From positions 1,612,001 to 1,676,000 of the forward strand of contig OZ007029.1 of NCBI GenBank assembly GCA_963931575.1: a DNA stretch of 64,000 nucleotides, read 5' to 3'. Under the pieces are notes generated by a model. The model searched no databases and was not told the DNA's origin. It saw only the letters and a list, made by a program, of their open reading frames with translations. This stretch comes from Gastranaerophilus sp944325835. Lineage in GTDB: Bacteria > Cyanobacteriota > Vampirovibrionia > Gastranaerophilales > Gastranaerophilaceae. Each line of letters begins with the position of its first letter. Position 1 is the stretch's first letter. Shown one piece after another: positions 16,074 to 23,817 of the stretch. The translations under genes were made by a program, and so were the position numbers.

Positions 16074-16744
16074 TTACTTTTTCCCTCTTTTTTTAAGATA
16101 TCCTCAAAATTTTGTTTTAAAAGTCTGACTTCTGCGCACAGCCTGTTAATATCGCAGGTAACAGGGTCAGGAATGCGGTTGTGCATAAGGTTGCCGTTTT
16201 CATCAACAATTGTGCGGTGGACGATTCGCCCCGGAACGCCGACGACGGTTGAATGTTCGGGAACATTCTGGATTACAACGGAACCCGCGCCGACACGGCA
16301 ATTATCGCCGATTGTAATATTTCCCAGAACTTTTGCACCCGCGCCGATAATTACATTATTACCGATAGTCGGGTGGCGCTTGCCTTTTTCCTTACCGGTT
16401 CCGCCAAGCGTAACCTGCTGGTAAATAAGAACATCGTTGCCGATTTCAGTTGTTTCGCCGATAACTATTCCTTCGCCGTGGTCAATGAAAAGCCGTCTGC
16501 CGATTTTTGCGGCAGGGTGAATTTCAATCCCCGTAATTATTCTTGTCAAATGCGAGAGTAAACGCGGAAAAAACGGGATATTCCATTTATAAAGCCGGTG
16601 CGCAAGTCTGTACATAATCAGCGCATGCAAACCTGGGTAGCACAAAATAACCTCAAGCAGGTTGTTAGCTGCCGGATCGTTTTCGTAGATTACTTTTATA
16701 TCTTCTTTAAGTTTTTCAATACCGCGTTTAAGGACATCTATCAT
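16070..16744 (-). CDS. cysE: Serine O-acetyltransferase
   Basis: This 224-residue enzyme acetylates serine with acetyl-CoA to O-acetylserine, the first step of cysteine synthesis. It has the N-terminal helical domain (PAANNLLEVILCYPGLHALI, MYRLAHRLYKW) and the left-handed beta-helix with hexapeptide repeats (GIEIHPAAKIGRRLFIDHG, VIIGAGAKVLGNITIGD, GAGSVV). The catalytic His is in IDHGEGIVIGE, and GGTGKEKGKRHPTIG is typical of CysE. It starts one base after the tyrS stop and overlaps the dehydrogenase by ATGA. No cysteine synthase is nearby. Confidence 0.93.
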   Translation of the reverse strand: MIDVLKRGIEKLKEDIKVIYENDPAANNLLEVILCYPGLHALIMYRLAHRLYKWNIPFFPRLLSHLTRIITGIEIHPAAKIGRRLFIDHGEGIVIGETTEIGNDVLIYQQVTLGGTGKEKGKRHPTIGNNVIIGAGAKVLGNITIGDNCRVGAGSVVIQNVPEHSTVVGVPGRIVHRTIVDENGNLMHNRIPDPVTCDINRLCAEVRLLKQNFEDILKKEGKSK

Positions 16745-17968
16745 CTATTTTACCAATTTCGCGAATTTTCTCTTACCTGCCTGTAATACTACATCAGCGT
16801 CAAGAGAAATTACATAAGCAACATCGGCAATTTTTTCGCCGCCGAGTTTAACCCCGCCGCCCTGAATAAGTCGTTTGCCTTCGCCTTTGCTTTGAGTAAA
16901 TCCGAGTTCAAGGAGCAAATCTACAAGAGCTTTGCCGTCTGCGCCTTTGACTTCCTGAATATCTTCCGGAATACCTTTATTTGAAAAGACGTTGATAAAA
17001 TCGTCCTGAACCTTTTGCGCTTCTTCTTCGCCGTGGTATTCGGCAGTAATCGTGTGTGCAAGCTGCATTTTGATATTGCGCGGGTTAACTGATGGGTCTT
17101 TGAGCTGTTCTTCGACATGCTTCAAATCTTCATCAGAAATGTCTGTCAACAGGTCGTAGTATTTGACGATTAAAGTGTCCGGAATACTCATTAATTTACC
17201 GAACATATCTTTTGCGCTGTCGGTGAGCGAAATGCAGTGTTCAGGATAAGTTTTAGACATTTTAACCAGCCCGTCAGTCCCCTCGATTAACGGGAGGAGC
17301 ATAACCATTTGCGGATATTTTTTGCCGTAAGCAGCCTGAATATCGCGGCCTAAAAGTGTGTTAAAGCGTTGGTCGGTTCCGCCGAATTCAATATCTGCAT
17401 CAATAACAACGCTGTCGTATGCCTGCATTAACGGGTAGAAAAATTCGTGGATAGAAATCGGTTTGCCTTCTGCGTAACGTTTTGCAAAATCATCACGCGT
17501 CATCATCTGCGCAACAGTAACTTTACCCGCGAGCTGTAAAAGTTCCATAAAGTTCATCTTATGAAGCCAATCAGCATTGTTGACGACTTCCGCTTTAGAA
17601 ACATCAAGAACCATAGACATTTGATCAAAATAAGATTTAGCGTTTTCCTCAACCTGTTCTTTGGATAAAGCAGGACGAGTTTCTGACTTACCTGACGGAT
17701 CGCCAATCATAGCGGTAGCACCGCCGACAATCAGCACAATTTGATGCCCGAGTTTCTGGAATTCTCTGAGCTTTCTCATAACAACCGTATGCCCTAAATG
17801 CAGGTCAGGACGTGTCGGATCCATACCCAGTTTAACACGCAGAGGTGTATTTGTATCGTGTGCGTGTTGAAGTTTTACGGCAAGTTCTTCAATCCCGCCC
17901 GGCAAAACTTCCGTACTTCTTGCCAATTTTTTGGCCTGTTCTATAAATTCCTGTCTGATTTCAACCAT
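16745..17968 (-). CDS. tyrS: Tyrosyl-tRNA synthetase
   Basis: This 407-residue class I synthetase charges tRNA-Tyr. The HIGH motif is DLHLGHTV, and KMSKT sits in GLVKMSKTYPE. The central EFGGTDQRFN binds tyrosine. The C-terminal 60 residues form an S4-type RNA-binding domain (GEGKRLIQGGGVKLGGEKI). Length and the KMSK form match the TyrZ branch. The ribosome site AAGGAGAG precedes the ATG by 6 bases, and a TATAAT box lies at 17992-17997, so tyrS appears to have its own promoter just after the terminator of the small unit at 18002-18170. Confidence 0.95.
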   Translation of the reverse strand: MVEIRQEFIEQAKKLARSTEVLPGGIEELAVKLQHAHDTNTPLRVKLGMDPTRPDLHLGHTVVMRKLREFQKLGHQIVLIVGGATAMIGDPSGKSETRPALSKEQVEENAKSYFDQMSMVLDVSKAEVVNNADWLHKMNFMELLQLAGKVTVAQMMTRDDFAKRYAEGKPISIHEFFYPLMQAYDSVVIDADIEFGGTDQRFNTLLGRDIQAAYGKKYPQMVMLLPLIEGTDGLVKMSKTYPEHCISLTDSAKDMFGKLMSIPDTLIVKYYDLLTDISDEDLKHVEEQLKDPSVNPRNIKMQLAHTITAEYHGEEEAQKVQDDFINVFSNKGIPEDIQEVKGADGKALVDLLLELGFTQSKGEGKRLIQGGGVKLGGEKIADVAYVISLDADVVLQAGKRKFAKLVK

Positions 17969-18001
17969 AATTTTCTCTCCTTGTTGAGAGAATTATAACA
18001 C

Positions 18002-18040
18002 AAAAATAATAAATAGCGCGCCGTGAGAAACACAGCGCGC
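18002..18040 (-). terminator. Strong terminator upstream of tyrS
   Basis: A 10-bp stem (GCGCGCCGTG with its complement, one G-T pair) with a 5-base loop at 18016-18040 is followed on the minus strand by TATTTATTATTTTTG. It closes the small transcription unit that begins at 18170. Confidence 0.8.
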
Positions 18041-18041
18041 C

Positions 18042-18107
18042 TCACATAGAAAGGATAAAGTTTATTACTTCTTTTAACGCACCATCCGGCAACAGCAACG
18101 CTTGCAC
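18042..18107 (-). CDS. Possible 21-residue peptide or small RNA gene
   Basis: A GTG at 18107, preceded by AAAGAAAGG ten bases upstream, opens a 21-residue ORF reading MQALLLPDGALKEVINFILSM. The stop comes directly before the strong terminator. With the promoter at 18142-18170 this makes a complete tiny transcription unit of roughly 130 nt on the minus strand. The amphipathic end (KEVINFILSM) resembles that of the small basic protein at 13580. The unit could equally be a non-coding RNA or an attenuator ahead of tyrS. I see no T-box consensus. Confidence 0.35.
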   Translation of the reverse strand: MQALLLPDGALKEVINFILSM

Positions 18108-18141
18108 TGACCGTCGACCTTTCTTTTCTATATTATTATGT

Positions 18142-18170
18142 ACTATGTAAGTTGTTTTAATGATTGTCAA
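18142..18170 (-). promoter_or_regulatory. Promoter of the small unit upstream of tyrS
   Basis: On the minus strand TTGACA (18165-18170), 17 bp and CATAGT (18142-18147) form a near-consensus promoter. It overlaps the divergent proB promoter region. Confidence 0.6.
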
Positions 18171-18200
18171 GATAATATTTGTTTATGATAAAATAAAATT

Positions 18201-19346
18201 ATGGACAGAAATGATTTTATTAAGGCAAAAAGAATTGTTATTAAAGTCGGCACAAACGTTTTGAGAGGCGAGGACGGACAGGTTTCACTGCCGCGTGTTT
18301 ATTCGTTTATCGAGGATATTTCAAAACTCGTCAAAGCCGGTAAGGAAGTAATTTTTATCACCTCCGGTGCTGTGGGGCTTGGCAAAAAAAGAATGGGGCT
18401 TGAAAGTACTGCCGGAATGGCTTTAAAACAAGCCTGCGCCGCAATCGGACAGGGCAAATTAATGTCGATTTATGAAAACGGATTTGACGCTTACGGAATC
18501 GTTGCCGCACAGATACTTCTCACCGAAGACGATTTTTCTATCAGAAGCCGTTATTTAAGTTTGCGCACTACGCTCAACAAACTCCTTGATATGAAAGTTG
18601 TGCCGGTCATAAACCAGAACGACACTGTATCAACAATTGAACTTCTTGAAACGCGTGACGAACGTAAAGAAATAGCGTGTTTTTCTGACAACGACAAGCT
18701 TTCCGCGCTTGTCGCGAGCGAACTTGACGCCGATTTATTGATAATACTTTCGGACATTCAAGGTCTTTACGACAGCAACCCTAAGCTTAACCCGCAGGCA
18801 AAATTAATAAAAGAAGTTGACGAAGTGACAGACGAGATTATGTCGCTTGCAAACGGTGCCTCGGACGGCGGACGCGGCGGAATGAGTACAAAACTTGAAG
18901 CCGCAAAATTAGTCACCCGTTTTGGCGGAAAAGTTCTAATCGCAAGCGGGAAAGTTCCGTTCATTATCAGCAAAATCTTTGCAGGCGCCGACGAAGGTAC
19001 AATGTTTCTGCCTTCTGCTAAAAACCTTTCCGGCAAAAAACGCTGGATCGGATACGCTACAAATATTATCGGGAAAATCGTTGTTAATCAGGGCGCTAAA
19101 GAAGCTCTTCTGCAAGAAAAAAGCCTTCTGCCAATCGGTGTTCTGGAGGTTCTTGAAGAGTTCAAAAAAGGCGATGTTATTTCAATTCTGGACGAAAACC
19201 ACCACGAAATCGCACGCGGTATCGTAAACTATGACAGCAAATCCTGCGCAAAACTTAAAGGCTGCCACTCCAACAATATCGCAGAAATTCTCGGGTTCAA
19301 AAACTACGACGAAATAATCACCCGCGACAACATCACTCTGCTTTAG
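18201..19346 (+). CDS. proB: Glutamate 5-kinase with PUA domain
   Basis: This 381-residue enzyme phosphorylates glutamate in the first step of proline synthesis. The amino acid kinase domain (residues 1-260) has RIVIKVGTNVL, FITSGAVGLGKKRMGL, PVINQNDTVS, FSDNDKLSALVA and GGRGGMSTKLEAAKL. The C-terminal 80-100 residues form a PUA domain (GSDT-type start replaced by KRWIGYATNIIG...). There is no ribosome site. A TAAAAT box ends 6 bases before the ATG, suggesting a leaderless mRNA. proA follows 50 bp downstream and tyrA overlaps proA, giving a proB-proA-tyrA unit. Confidence 0.94.
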   Translation: MDRNDFIKAKRIVIKVGTNVLRGEDGQVSLPRVYSFIEDISKLVKAGKEVIFITSGAVGLGKKRMGLESTAGMALKQACAAIGQGKLMSIYENGFDAYGIVAAQILLTEDDFSIRSRYLSLRTTLNKLLDMKVVPVINQNDTVSTIELLETRDERKEIACFSDNDKLSALVASELDADLLIILSDIQGLYDSNPKLNPQAKLIKEVDEVTDEIMSLANGASDGGRGGMSTKLEAAKLVTRFGGKVLIASGKVPFIISKIFAGADEGTMFLPSAKNLSGKKRWIGYATNIIGKIVVNQGAKEALLQEKSLLPIGVLEVLEEFKKGDVISILDENHHEIARGIVNYDSKSCAKLKGCHSNNIAEILGFKNYDEIITRDNITLL

Positions 19347-19396
19347 CCACTGCCGGCCCGCTGCGATTATCAGAAACAAGTATAAAAGGAGAAGTT

Positions 19397-20647
19397 ATGG
19401 ATTTTGTAAAAATTGCCAGTGCTGCGAAAGAGGCATCTTTAAAAGTCGCAGACCTTTCAACAGAGATTAAAAATTCTGCGTTAAACAAAATCGCAGATGA
19501 ACTTGAAGCCAATTCAGACAAAATTTTTGACGCAAACAAAGCCGACCTGCTTGACGCCCAAAAACTTGTCGAAACCGGTGAAATTACAAAATCTACCTTC
19601 AACCGGCTTAAACTTGACGAAAATAAAATGCGCGACATGATTCAAGGGGTACGCGATATCGCAAAACTTCCGGATCCGGTCAACAAAACACTTCTGAAAC
19701 GCGAACTCGACAGCGGACTGGTTTTAGAAAAAATCTCCTGCCCGATAGGCGTCCTCGGAATAATTTTTGAAGCACGGCCGGATGTAATCTCGCAGATTTC
19801 CTCCCTCGCTATCAAGTCCTCTAACGCTGTAATCCTCAAAGGCGGTAAAGAAGCTGTCCACACTAACAAAGCAATTTTTGAAATAATTAACAACGCGCTT
19901 GATAAAATCCAAGGGTTTCCGAAAAACGTAATCTCGCAGGTTTTCAGCCGCGACGATGTCGCTGAAATGCTTAAATGCGACAAATACATCAACCTCATCA
20001 TCCCGCGCGGCGGCAACAAGTTAGTGAAATTTATCAAAGAAAATACTAAAATTCCTGTCCTCGGACACGCAGACGGCATCTGCCACATTTTTACGGATGA
20101 AAGCGCTGACCCTGAACTTGCGGCCCGCGTGATAATTGATGCCAAAACGCAGTACCCGAGCGCCTGCAATTCGGTCGAAACACTTTTAATCCACAAAGAC
20201 TTCCCGCATAAAGAAGAATTACTCAAAAAAATTTCCTCCGCCGGCGTTGAACTTATCTTCAACCCTGACTCATGGGCGTTTGAATACGGCGAAAAAAAAC
20301 TTGCCGTCAAAACCGTTGACAGCATTGATGAAGCCATTTCGCACATAAATACTTACGGCTCCGGCCATACCGACTGTATTTTGACCCGTGACAGCAAAAA
20401 CGCTGAAAAATTCATGAATCAGGTCGATTCCGCAGGCGTCTACCACAATGCCTCAACACGCTTTGCCGACGGCTTCCGCTACGGGTTCGGCGCAGAAGTC
20501 GGAATCTCCACCAACAAAACCCATGCCCGCGGCCCTGTCGGATTAGACGGACTCGTAATCTACAAATACAAACTCCGCGGCGAAGGACAAATCGTTGACG
20601 ATTACGCAAAAGGCATTAAACACTTTAACCATAAGGATTTAATCTGA
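19397..20647 (+). CDS. proA: Glutamate-5-semialdehyde dehydrogenase (gamma-glutamyl phosphate reductase)
   Basis: This 416-residue aldehyde dehydrogenase superfamily enzyme reduces glutamyl-5-phosphate with NADPH. Its markers are GVLGIIFEARPDVISQI, NAVILKGGKEA, LIIPRGGNKLVKFI, the catalytic Cys in TQYPSACNSVETLLIH and the C-terminal VYHNASTRFADGFRYGFG with AEVGISTNKTHARGPVGL. AAAGGAG precedes the ATG by 5 bases. The stop shares a base with the tyrA start (TGATG). Confidence 0.95.
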   Translation: MDFVKIASAAKEASLKVADLSTEIKNSALNKIADELEANSDKIFDANKADLLDAQKLVETGEITKSTFNRLKLDENKMRDMIQGVRDIAKLPDPVNKTLLKRELDSGLVLEKISCPIGVLGIIFEARPDVISQISSLAIKSSNAVILKGGKEAVHTNKAIFEIINNALDKIQGFPKNVISQVFSRDDVAEMLKCDKYINLIIPRGGNKLVKFIKENTKIPVLGHADGICHIFTDESADPELAARVIIDAKTQYPSACNSVETLLIHKDFPHKEELLKKISSAGVELIFNPDSWAFEYGEKKLAVKTVDSIDEAISHINTYGSGHTDCILTRDSKNAEKFMNQVDSAGVYHNASTRFADGFRYGFGAEVGISTNKTHARGPVGLDGLVIYKYKLRGEGQIVDDYAKGIKHFNHKDLI

Positions 20648-21414
20648 TGACAAAAATCGGTGTTCTGGGGCTGGGACTTATCGGCGGCTCAATTTTTAAA
20701 AAATTACGCGAACTCAACTATGACGTAATCGGAATTTCAGCTTCACAAAAAGGTGAGGGCATTTTCGGGGACATTGAACGCCTGAGCGACTGCAATCTTG
20801 TTTTCGTCTGCACGGCAATGAACAAATGTCTTGAAACCCTCGACCGCTTAGAAAATATCATGCCGGCAAACGCTGTCGTTACCGATGTTTGTAGCCTGAA
20901 AGGCTTCGTCTGCAACAAAAAACGACCTTACAAATTTATCCCCTCGCACCCTATGGCCGGAACAGAACACAAGGGGTTTGAAAACTCTTTCCCCGAACTT
21001 TTTAAAGGTGCAAAATGGGTTCTGACACCGGTTTTCGGCAATGAAGGGCTTGAACTTCTGCAATCAATCATTGAACAGCTCGGCGCGCAAACAATAATTA
21101 CCACCCCTGAAAAACATGATGAAGCCGCAGCTTTAATCTCGCACATGCCGCTGCTGGTTGCGCAAGGCTTGTTTATGTGTGCGGAAGATAACCCTCTTGC
21201 GCTTGAAATGGCTTCCAGCGGGTTTCGCGATATGACACGCCTTGCGCTCTCAAACGAAGAAATGGCAAACGACATGTTCACCATGAACAGCACCAACATT
21301 GAACACGCTATTCTAAAGCTTTACAAGTCACTCGGCGAACTCACAAACGGCAACTACCCGCAAAGGGTAAAGGAAATTAAAAAGAAAAGAGCCGCCATGT
21401 CATTCCGGGCTTGA
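20647..21414 (+). CDS. tyrA: Prephenate dehydrogenase
   Basis: This 255-residue NAD(P) enzyme oxidises and decarboxylates prephenate (or arogenate) towards tyrosine. GVLGLGLIGGSIFKKL is the Rossmann loop, VTDVCSLKG follows, and the catalytic His and substrate Arg lie in FIPSHPMAGTEHKGFENS. The later ISHMPLLVAQGL and ASSGFRDMTRLA are family markers. The last residues (MSFRA) and the stop codon are encoded by the palindromic 87-bp element that begins at 21398. Translationally coupled to proA. Confidence 0.92.
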   Translation: MTKIGVLGLGLIGGSIFKKLRELNYDVIGISASQKGEGIFGDIERLSDCNLVFVCTAMNKCLETLDRLENIMPANAVVTDVCSLKGFVCNKKRPYKFIPSHPMAGTEHKGFENSFPELFKGAKWVLTPVFGNEGLELLQSIIEQLGAQTIITTPEKHDEAAALISHMPLLVAQGLFMCAEDNPLALEMASSGFRDMTRLALSNEEMANDMFTMNSTNIEHAILKLYKSLGELTNGNYPQRVKEIKKKRAAMSFRA

Positions 21415-21484
21415 CCCGGAATCTCACAGGTGCAATTGATAGTATGCCACGCTGGACAGACCCTGAATCGAGTTCAGGGTGACA
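21398..21484. repeat. 87-bp palindromic element, copy 1
   Basis: It begins TGTCATTCCGGG and ends TTCAGGGTGACA. Hairpin 1 is TCCGGG-CTTGA-CCCGGA and hairpin 2 is CCCTGAA-TCGAG-TTCAGGG. The stems differ from those of copies 2 and 3 by paired changes, so the folded structure is what is conserved. It overlaps the 3' end of tyrA. Confidence 0.8.
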
Positions 21485-21492
21485 AAAAAGAA

Positions 21493-21810
21493 TTACTTCA
21501 ACGAAAGTATAGACTGAATAACAGACACAATTACAGCCTGTTCCTTCGCAGTTGCACTTTCAAGTAATTTATTTATCGCTTCGGGGTCATTTTCTATATC
21601 AACAAACACAAATAATTTATAAATTTCAACGCCCAAAGCCTCTGCCAACAACGGAATCTTTGTAAAACGAATGGTATTTTTACCACGCTCAATATAGCCA
21701 ATAGTATTTGGAGCCACTCCAGCCTTTTCAGCGAGTTGTTCTTGAGTCATCTTAGCCAAAGTTCTATAATAACGTACTTTTGCCCCAAATAATTTCTTAA
21801 AATCTTTCAT
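21493..21810 (-). CDS. XRE-family transcriptional regulator
   Basis: This 105-residue protein has an N-terminal helix-turn-helix of the Cro/CI type (YRTLAKMTQEQLAEKAGVAP, NTIGYIERGKNTIRFTKIP) and a short C-terminal helical tail. A perfect 14-bp inverted repeat lies 13 bases upstream of the start (21823-21836 and 21867-21880), so autoregulation is likely. It is convergent with tyrA and stands alone. Its first residues (FKKLFGAKVRYYRTLAK) resemble the second XRE protein at 55339. Targets are unknown. Confidence 0.88.
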   Translation of the reverse strand: MKDFKKLFGAKVRYYRTLAKMTQEQLAEKAGVAPNTIGYIERGKNTIRFTKIPLLAEALGVEIYKLFVFVDIENDPEAINKLLESATAKEQAVIVSVIQSILSLK

Positions 21811-21822
21811 AATTTAATTATG

Positions 21823-21880
21823 CTATTTTAAGGTCAGCAATTCCACACCAAAACGCGGTTATATTTTGACCTTAAAATAG
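21823..21880. promoter_or_regulatory. Perfect inverted repeat, probable XRE operator
   Basis: CTATTTTAAGGTCA (21823-21836) and its exact complement (21867-21880) are separated by 30 bp, about three helical turns centre to centre plus one arm. They lie directly upstream of the regulator gene. Confidence 0.6.
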
Positions 21881-21959
21881 TACAACTGACCAATGTACAT
21901 CTTTCTAAATAGTTATACAATAGAATTATAGACGAACGAGTAATTAAATCTTCATACAT
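21834..21959 (-). CDS. Possible 41-residue leader ORF upstream of the XRE gene
   Basis: A minus-strand ATG at 21959 has a strong AAGGAGGAG site 10 bases upstream and opens a 41-codon frame (MYEDLITRSSIILLYNYLER...) that runs through both operator arms and stops 24 bp before the regulator ATG. The strong ribosome site is the main support. Composition is not distinctive, and it may be fortuitous. Confidence 0.25.
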   Translation of the reverse strand: MYEDLITRSSIILLYNYLERCTLVSCTILRSKYNRVLVWNC

Positions 21960-21989
21960 TTACCCATCTCCTCCTTGATTTTATCTTAA

Positions 21990-22020
21990 CAAAGAACCAG
22001 ACCTTACGGTCTGGTTTATT
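21990..22020 (-). terminator. Terminator after the GH13 gene
   Basis: The stem ACCAGACC ... GGTCTGGT (21996-22015) with a 4-base loop directly follows the GH13 stop. T-rich sequence occurs on both sides, so it may act in both directions. Confidence 0.65.
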
Positions 22021-23817
22021 TTACATTTTTTGTTTATAAACCTTGTTTGAATACTGTTCTATTTCCGGCGTATCTATCTCAAACACGTGTATTCTGCCCG
22101 GCGCTATATCAACTCTGAGTTCATTATCCAGCGGCTGCAAAATACTTTCCCTTCCGTAAGAAGGCAACAGGTTGTTAAGTTCCTGACCGCGTTTGAGCGT
22201 CGGAACCTGAATAACACCGACAGCTTCACGGTTTACGTTCTTATTCGCCACAACCAGCAGGGTTTTTCCGTCCTTATGACGTGCAAAAGTTACTATCTGA
22301 TCGTTTTTATCGCCCCACTTGTTCAACTCGATAAACGAACCGTTCAAAATCAAGTCCTTATACTTATCGCGCAGTTTGAAGGTTTCTCTTAAAAACGTAT
22401 CAATTTCAGGGTGGTTGCCGCCCGGGCGTTTTGATTTGTTGAAAATATCCAATCTTCCGCGGTGAACCGTCATTTCCGCGCTGTCAGTATCCGTTACCAG
22501 CGGGTTGAACATATCCTCATAACGATAAAGATAATAATCACCTGTTTGATAACCGTCGATGTAGTACGGGTTTGTCATAGGTAACACCGCTTGCAGACCG
22601 CTGATTAAATTACAATACAATGACCCGCCGTTGAACATCGGGGAAATATCGTCGTGCGATGCAAACGAGCCGATTAACGATTTTCTTTCCGGCATTTCAT
22701 AGGACATATTGAGATTTTCTTTTATGTAATCAATAAATTCGGTAGCAGTCGCCCATTCCGGAAACAGGTGGTACTGTCCGTAATATGAGTCAAAGCCTGC
22801 GTGCAGCAAATCCCTCGGACGGTCGTGCATCATATTTGCCTGCGGTGAAGCATCTTCATAAGTATAAGATTCTGCCAGCCAGCCGAATTGAGGATCTTTT
22901 GAATGAGAATATGGAATTATAATATCCCAGAATTCAACCGGTTTCGCACGCGCAACGTCCGCTCTGATACCGTCTATACCCAGATTTACGCACATATCAA
23001 TATATTTTTTGTGCATATCAACAAGATCCGGATTCAAAATCCGGCGGCCTTCATCTTCCCACGGTTGAAACATTCTGATATCATTCCAGCCCTGAGGTGT
23101 TTTTGCAAGACCGTCCTCTTCCATTGCCATTAATTCCGGTCTGTTCACAAACATCTCGTAAGAAGCACAGCTCGGCAAGTCAAGCATTACGCGGATACCG
23201 CGCTCGTGGCAGGCATCAATAAACGCCTTAAACTGTTCTTCCGCCGTGCGCGGATCATCAGGTTCTATCAGATTCGGATCAATTTCCAGCATATCTTTTG
23301 GCGCGTAAATCGAGCCTGCAGTTCCCATAGCCTTTAATCTTCCCGGCGGATGAATTGGCAGGATGTGAAGCGTATTAAACCCGGCAGCTTTGATATCATC
23401 AAGACGCTTAATGCCTTTTAAGAAAGTTCCTATTTCTTCACCTTCTTCAATATAATCGTTGCCGTTATAATCCTCCGCCGAAAAAGAACGCGGAACTATT
23501 GCTAAAATCTTTGCTTCCCCGTTTTGCAGCTCGGATTTAAAATTATTCTTATAATTTGCAAGTTTTTCATGCTGCTTTTCCAGCTCAAGACGCTGAACTT
23601 CAGTCAATTCTTCAAGCGGCTTGGTTAAATCACGTTTGCCGATTTCCTCCAGATGCCATGTGTTAATAAGCGCAATGTTGTTTAAATACTTATTCAAAAC
23701 ATTTTCGCTATTATTCGGAACAGGTACAGATTTTTGTGCAGGCTGATTTTTATCCGCATTCACCGCGCTGTGATGCATTCTATTTGTTATTAAATTTGTA
23801 GAAATAGCATTAATCAT
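22021..23817 (-). CDS. GH13 (alpha-amylase family) glycosidase or transglycosylase
   Basis: This 598-residue protein has a TIM-barrel core with the four GH13 regions. GIRVMLDLPS takes the place of region I, GIDGIRADVAR carries the nucleophile Asp (region II), WLAESYT holds the acid/base Glu (region III) and SFASHDD has the transition-state Asp (region IV). A C-terminal beta domain (LLVVANKN...VHVFEID-like end) follows. The start at 23817 is supported by AAGGAG upstream. An extended ORF begins 17 codons earlier. The first 45 residues (MINAISTNLITNRMHH...) are Asn-rich like other proteins here. It is the last gene of an operon with two membrane proteins and overlaps the preceding gene by 8 bp. 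Substrate is unknown; alpha-glucans are likely. Confidence 0.85.
   Translation of the reverse strand: MINAISTNLITNRMHHSAVNADKNQPAQKSVPVPNNSENVLNKYLNNIALINTWHLEEIGKRDLTKPLEELTEVQRLELEKQHEKLANYKNNFKSELQNGEAKILAIVPRSFSAEDYNGNDYIEEGEEIGTFLKGIKRLDDIKAAGFNTLHILPIHPPGRLKAMGTAGSIYAPKDMLEIDPNLIEPDDPRTAEEQFKAFIDACHERGIRVMLDLPSCASYEMFVNRPELMAMEEDGLAKTPQGWNDIRMFQPWEDEGRRILNPDLVDMHKKYIDMCVNLGIDGIRADVARAKPVEFWDIIIPYSHSKDPQFGWLAESYTYEDASPQANMMHDRPRDLLHAGFDSYYGQYHLFPEWATATEFIDYIKENLNMSYEMPERKSLIGSFASHDDISPMFNGGSLYCNLISGLQAVLPMTNPYYIDGYQTGDYYLYRYEDMFNPLVTDTDSAEMTVHRGRLDIFNKSKRPGGNHPEIDTFLRETFKLRDKYKDLILNGSFIELNKWGDKNDQIVTFARHKDGKTLLVVANKNVNREAVGVIQVPTLKRGQELNNLLPSYGRESILQPLDNELRVDIAPGRIHVFEIDTPEIEQYSNKVYKQKM

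Noticed and set aside
17969..18200. T-box or SRP RNA upstream of tyrS
   Set aside because: No T-box sequence (TGGNACCGCG) and no GGAAG...AGCAG SRP core are present; the region has its own promoter and terminator.
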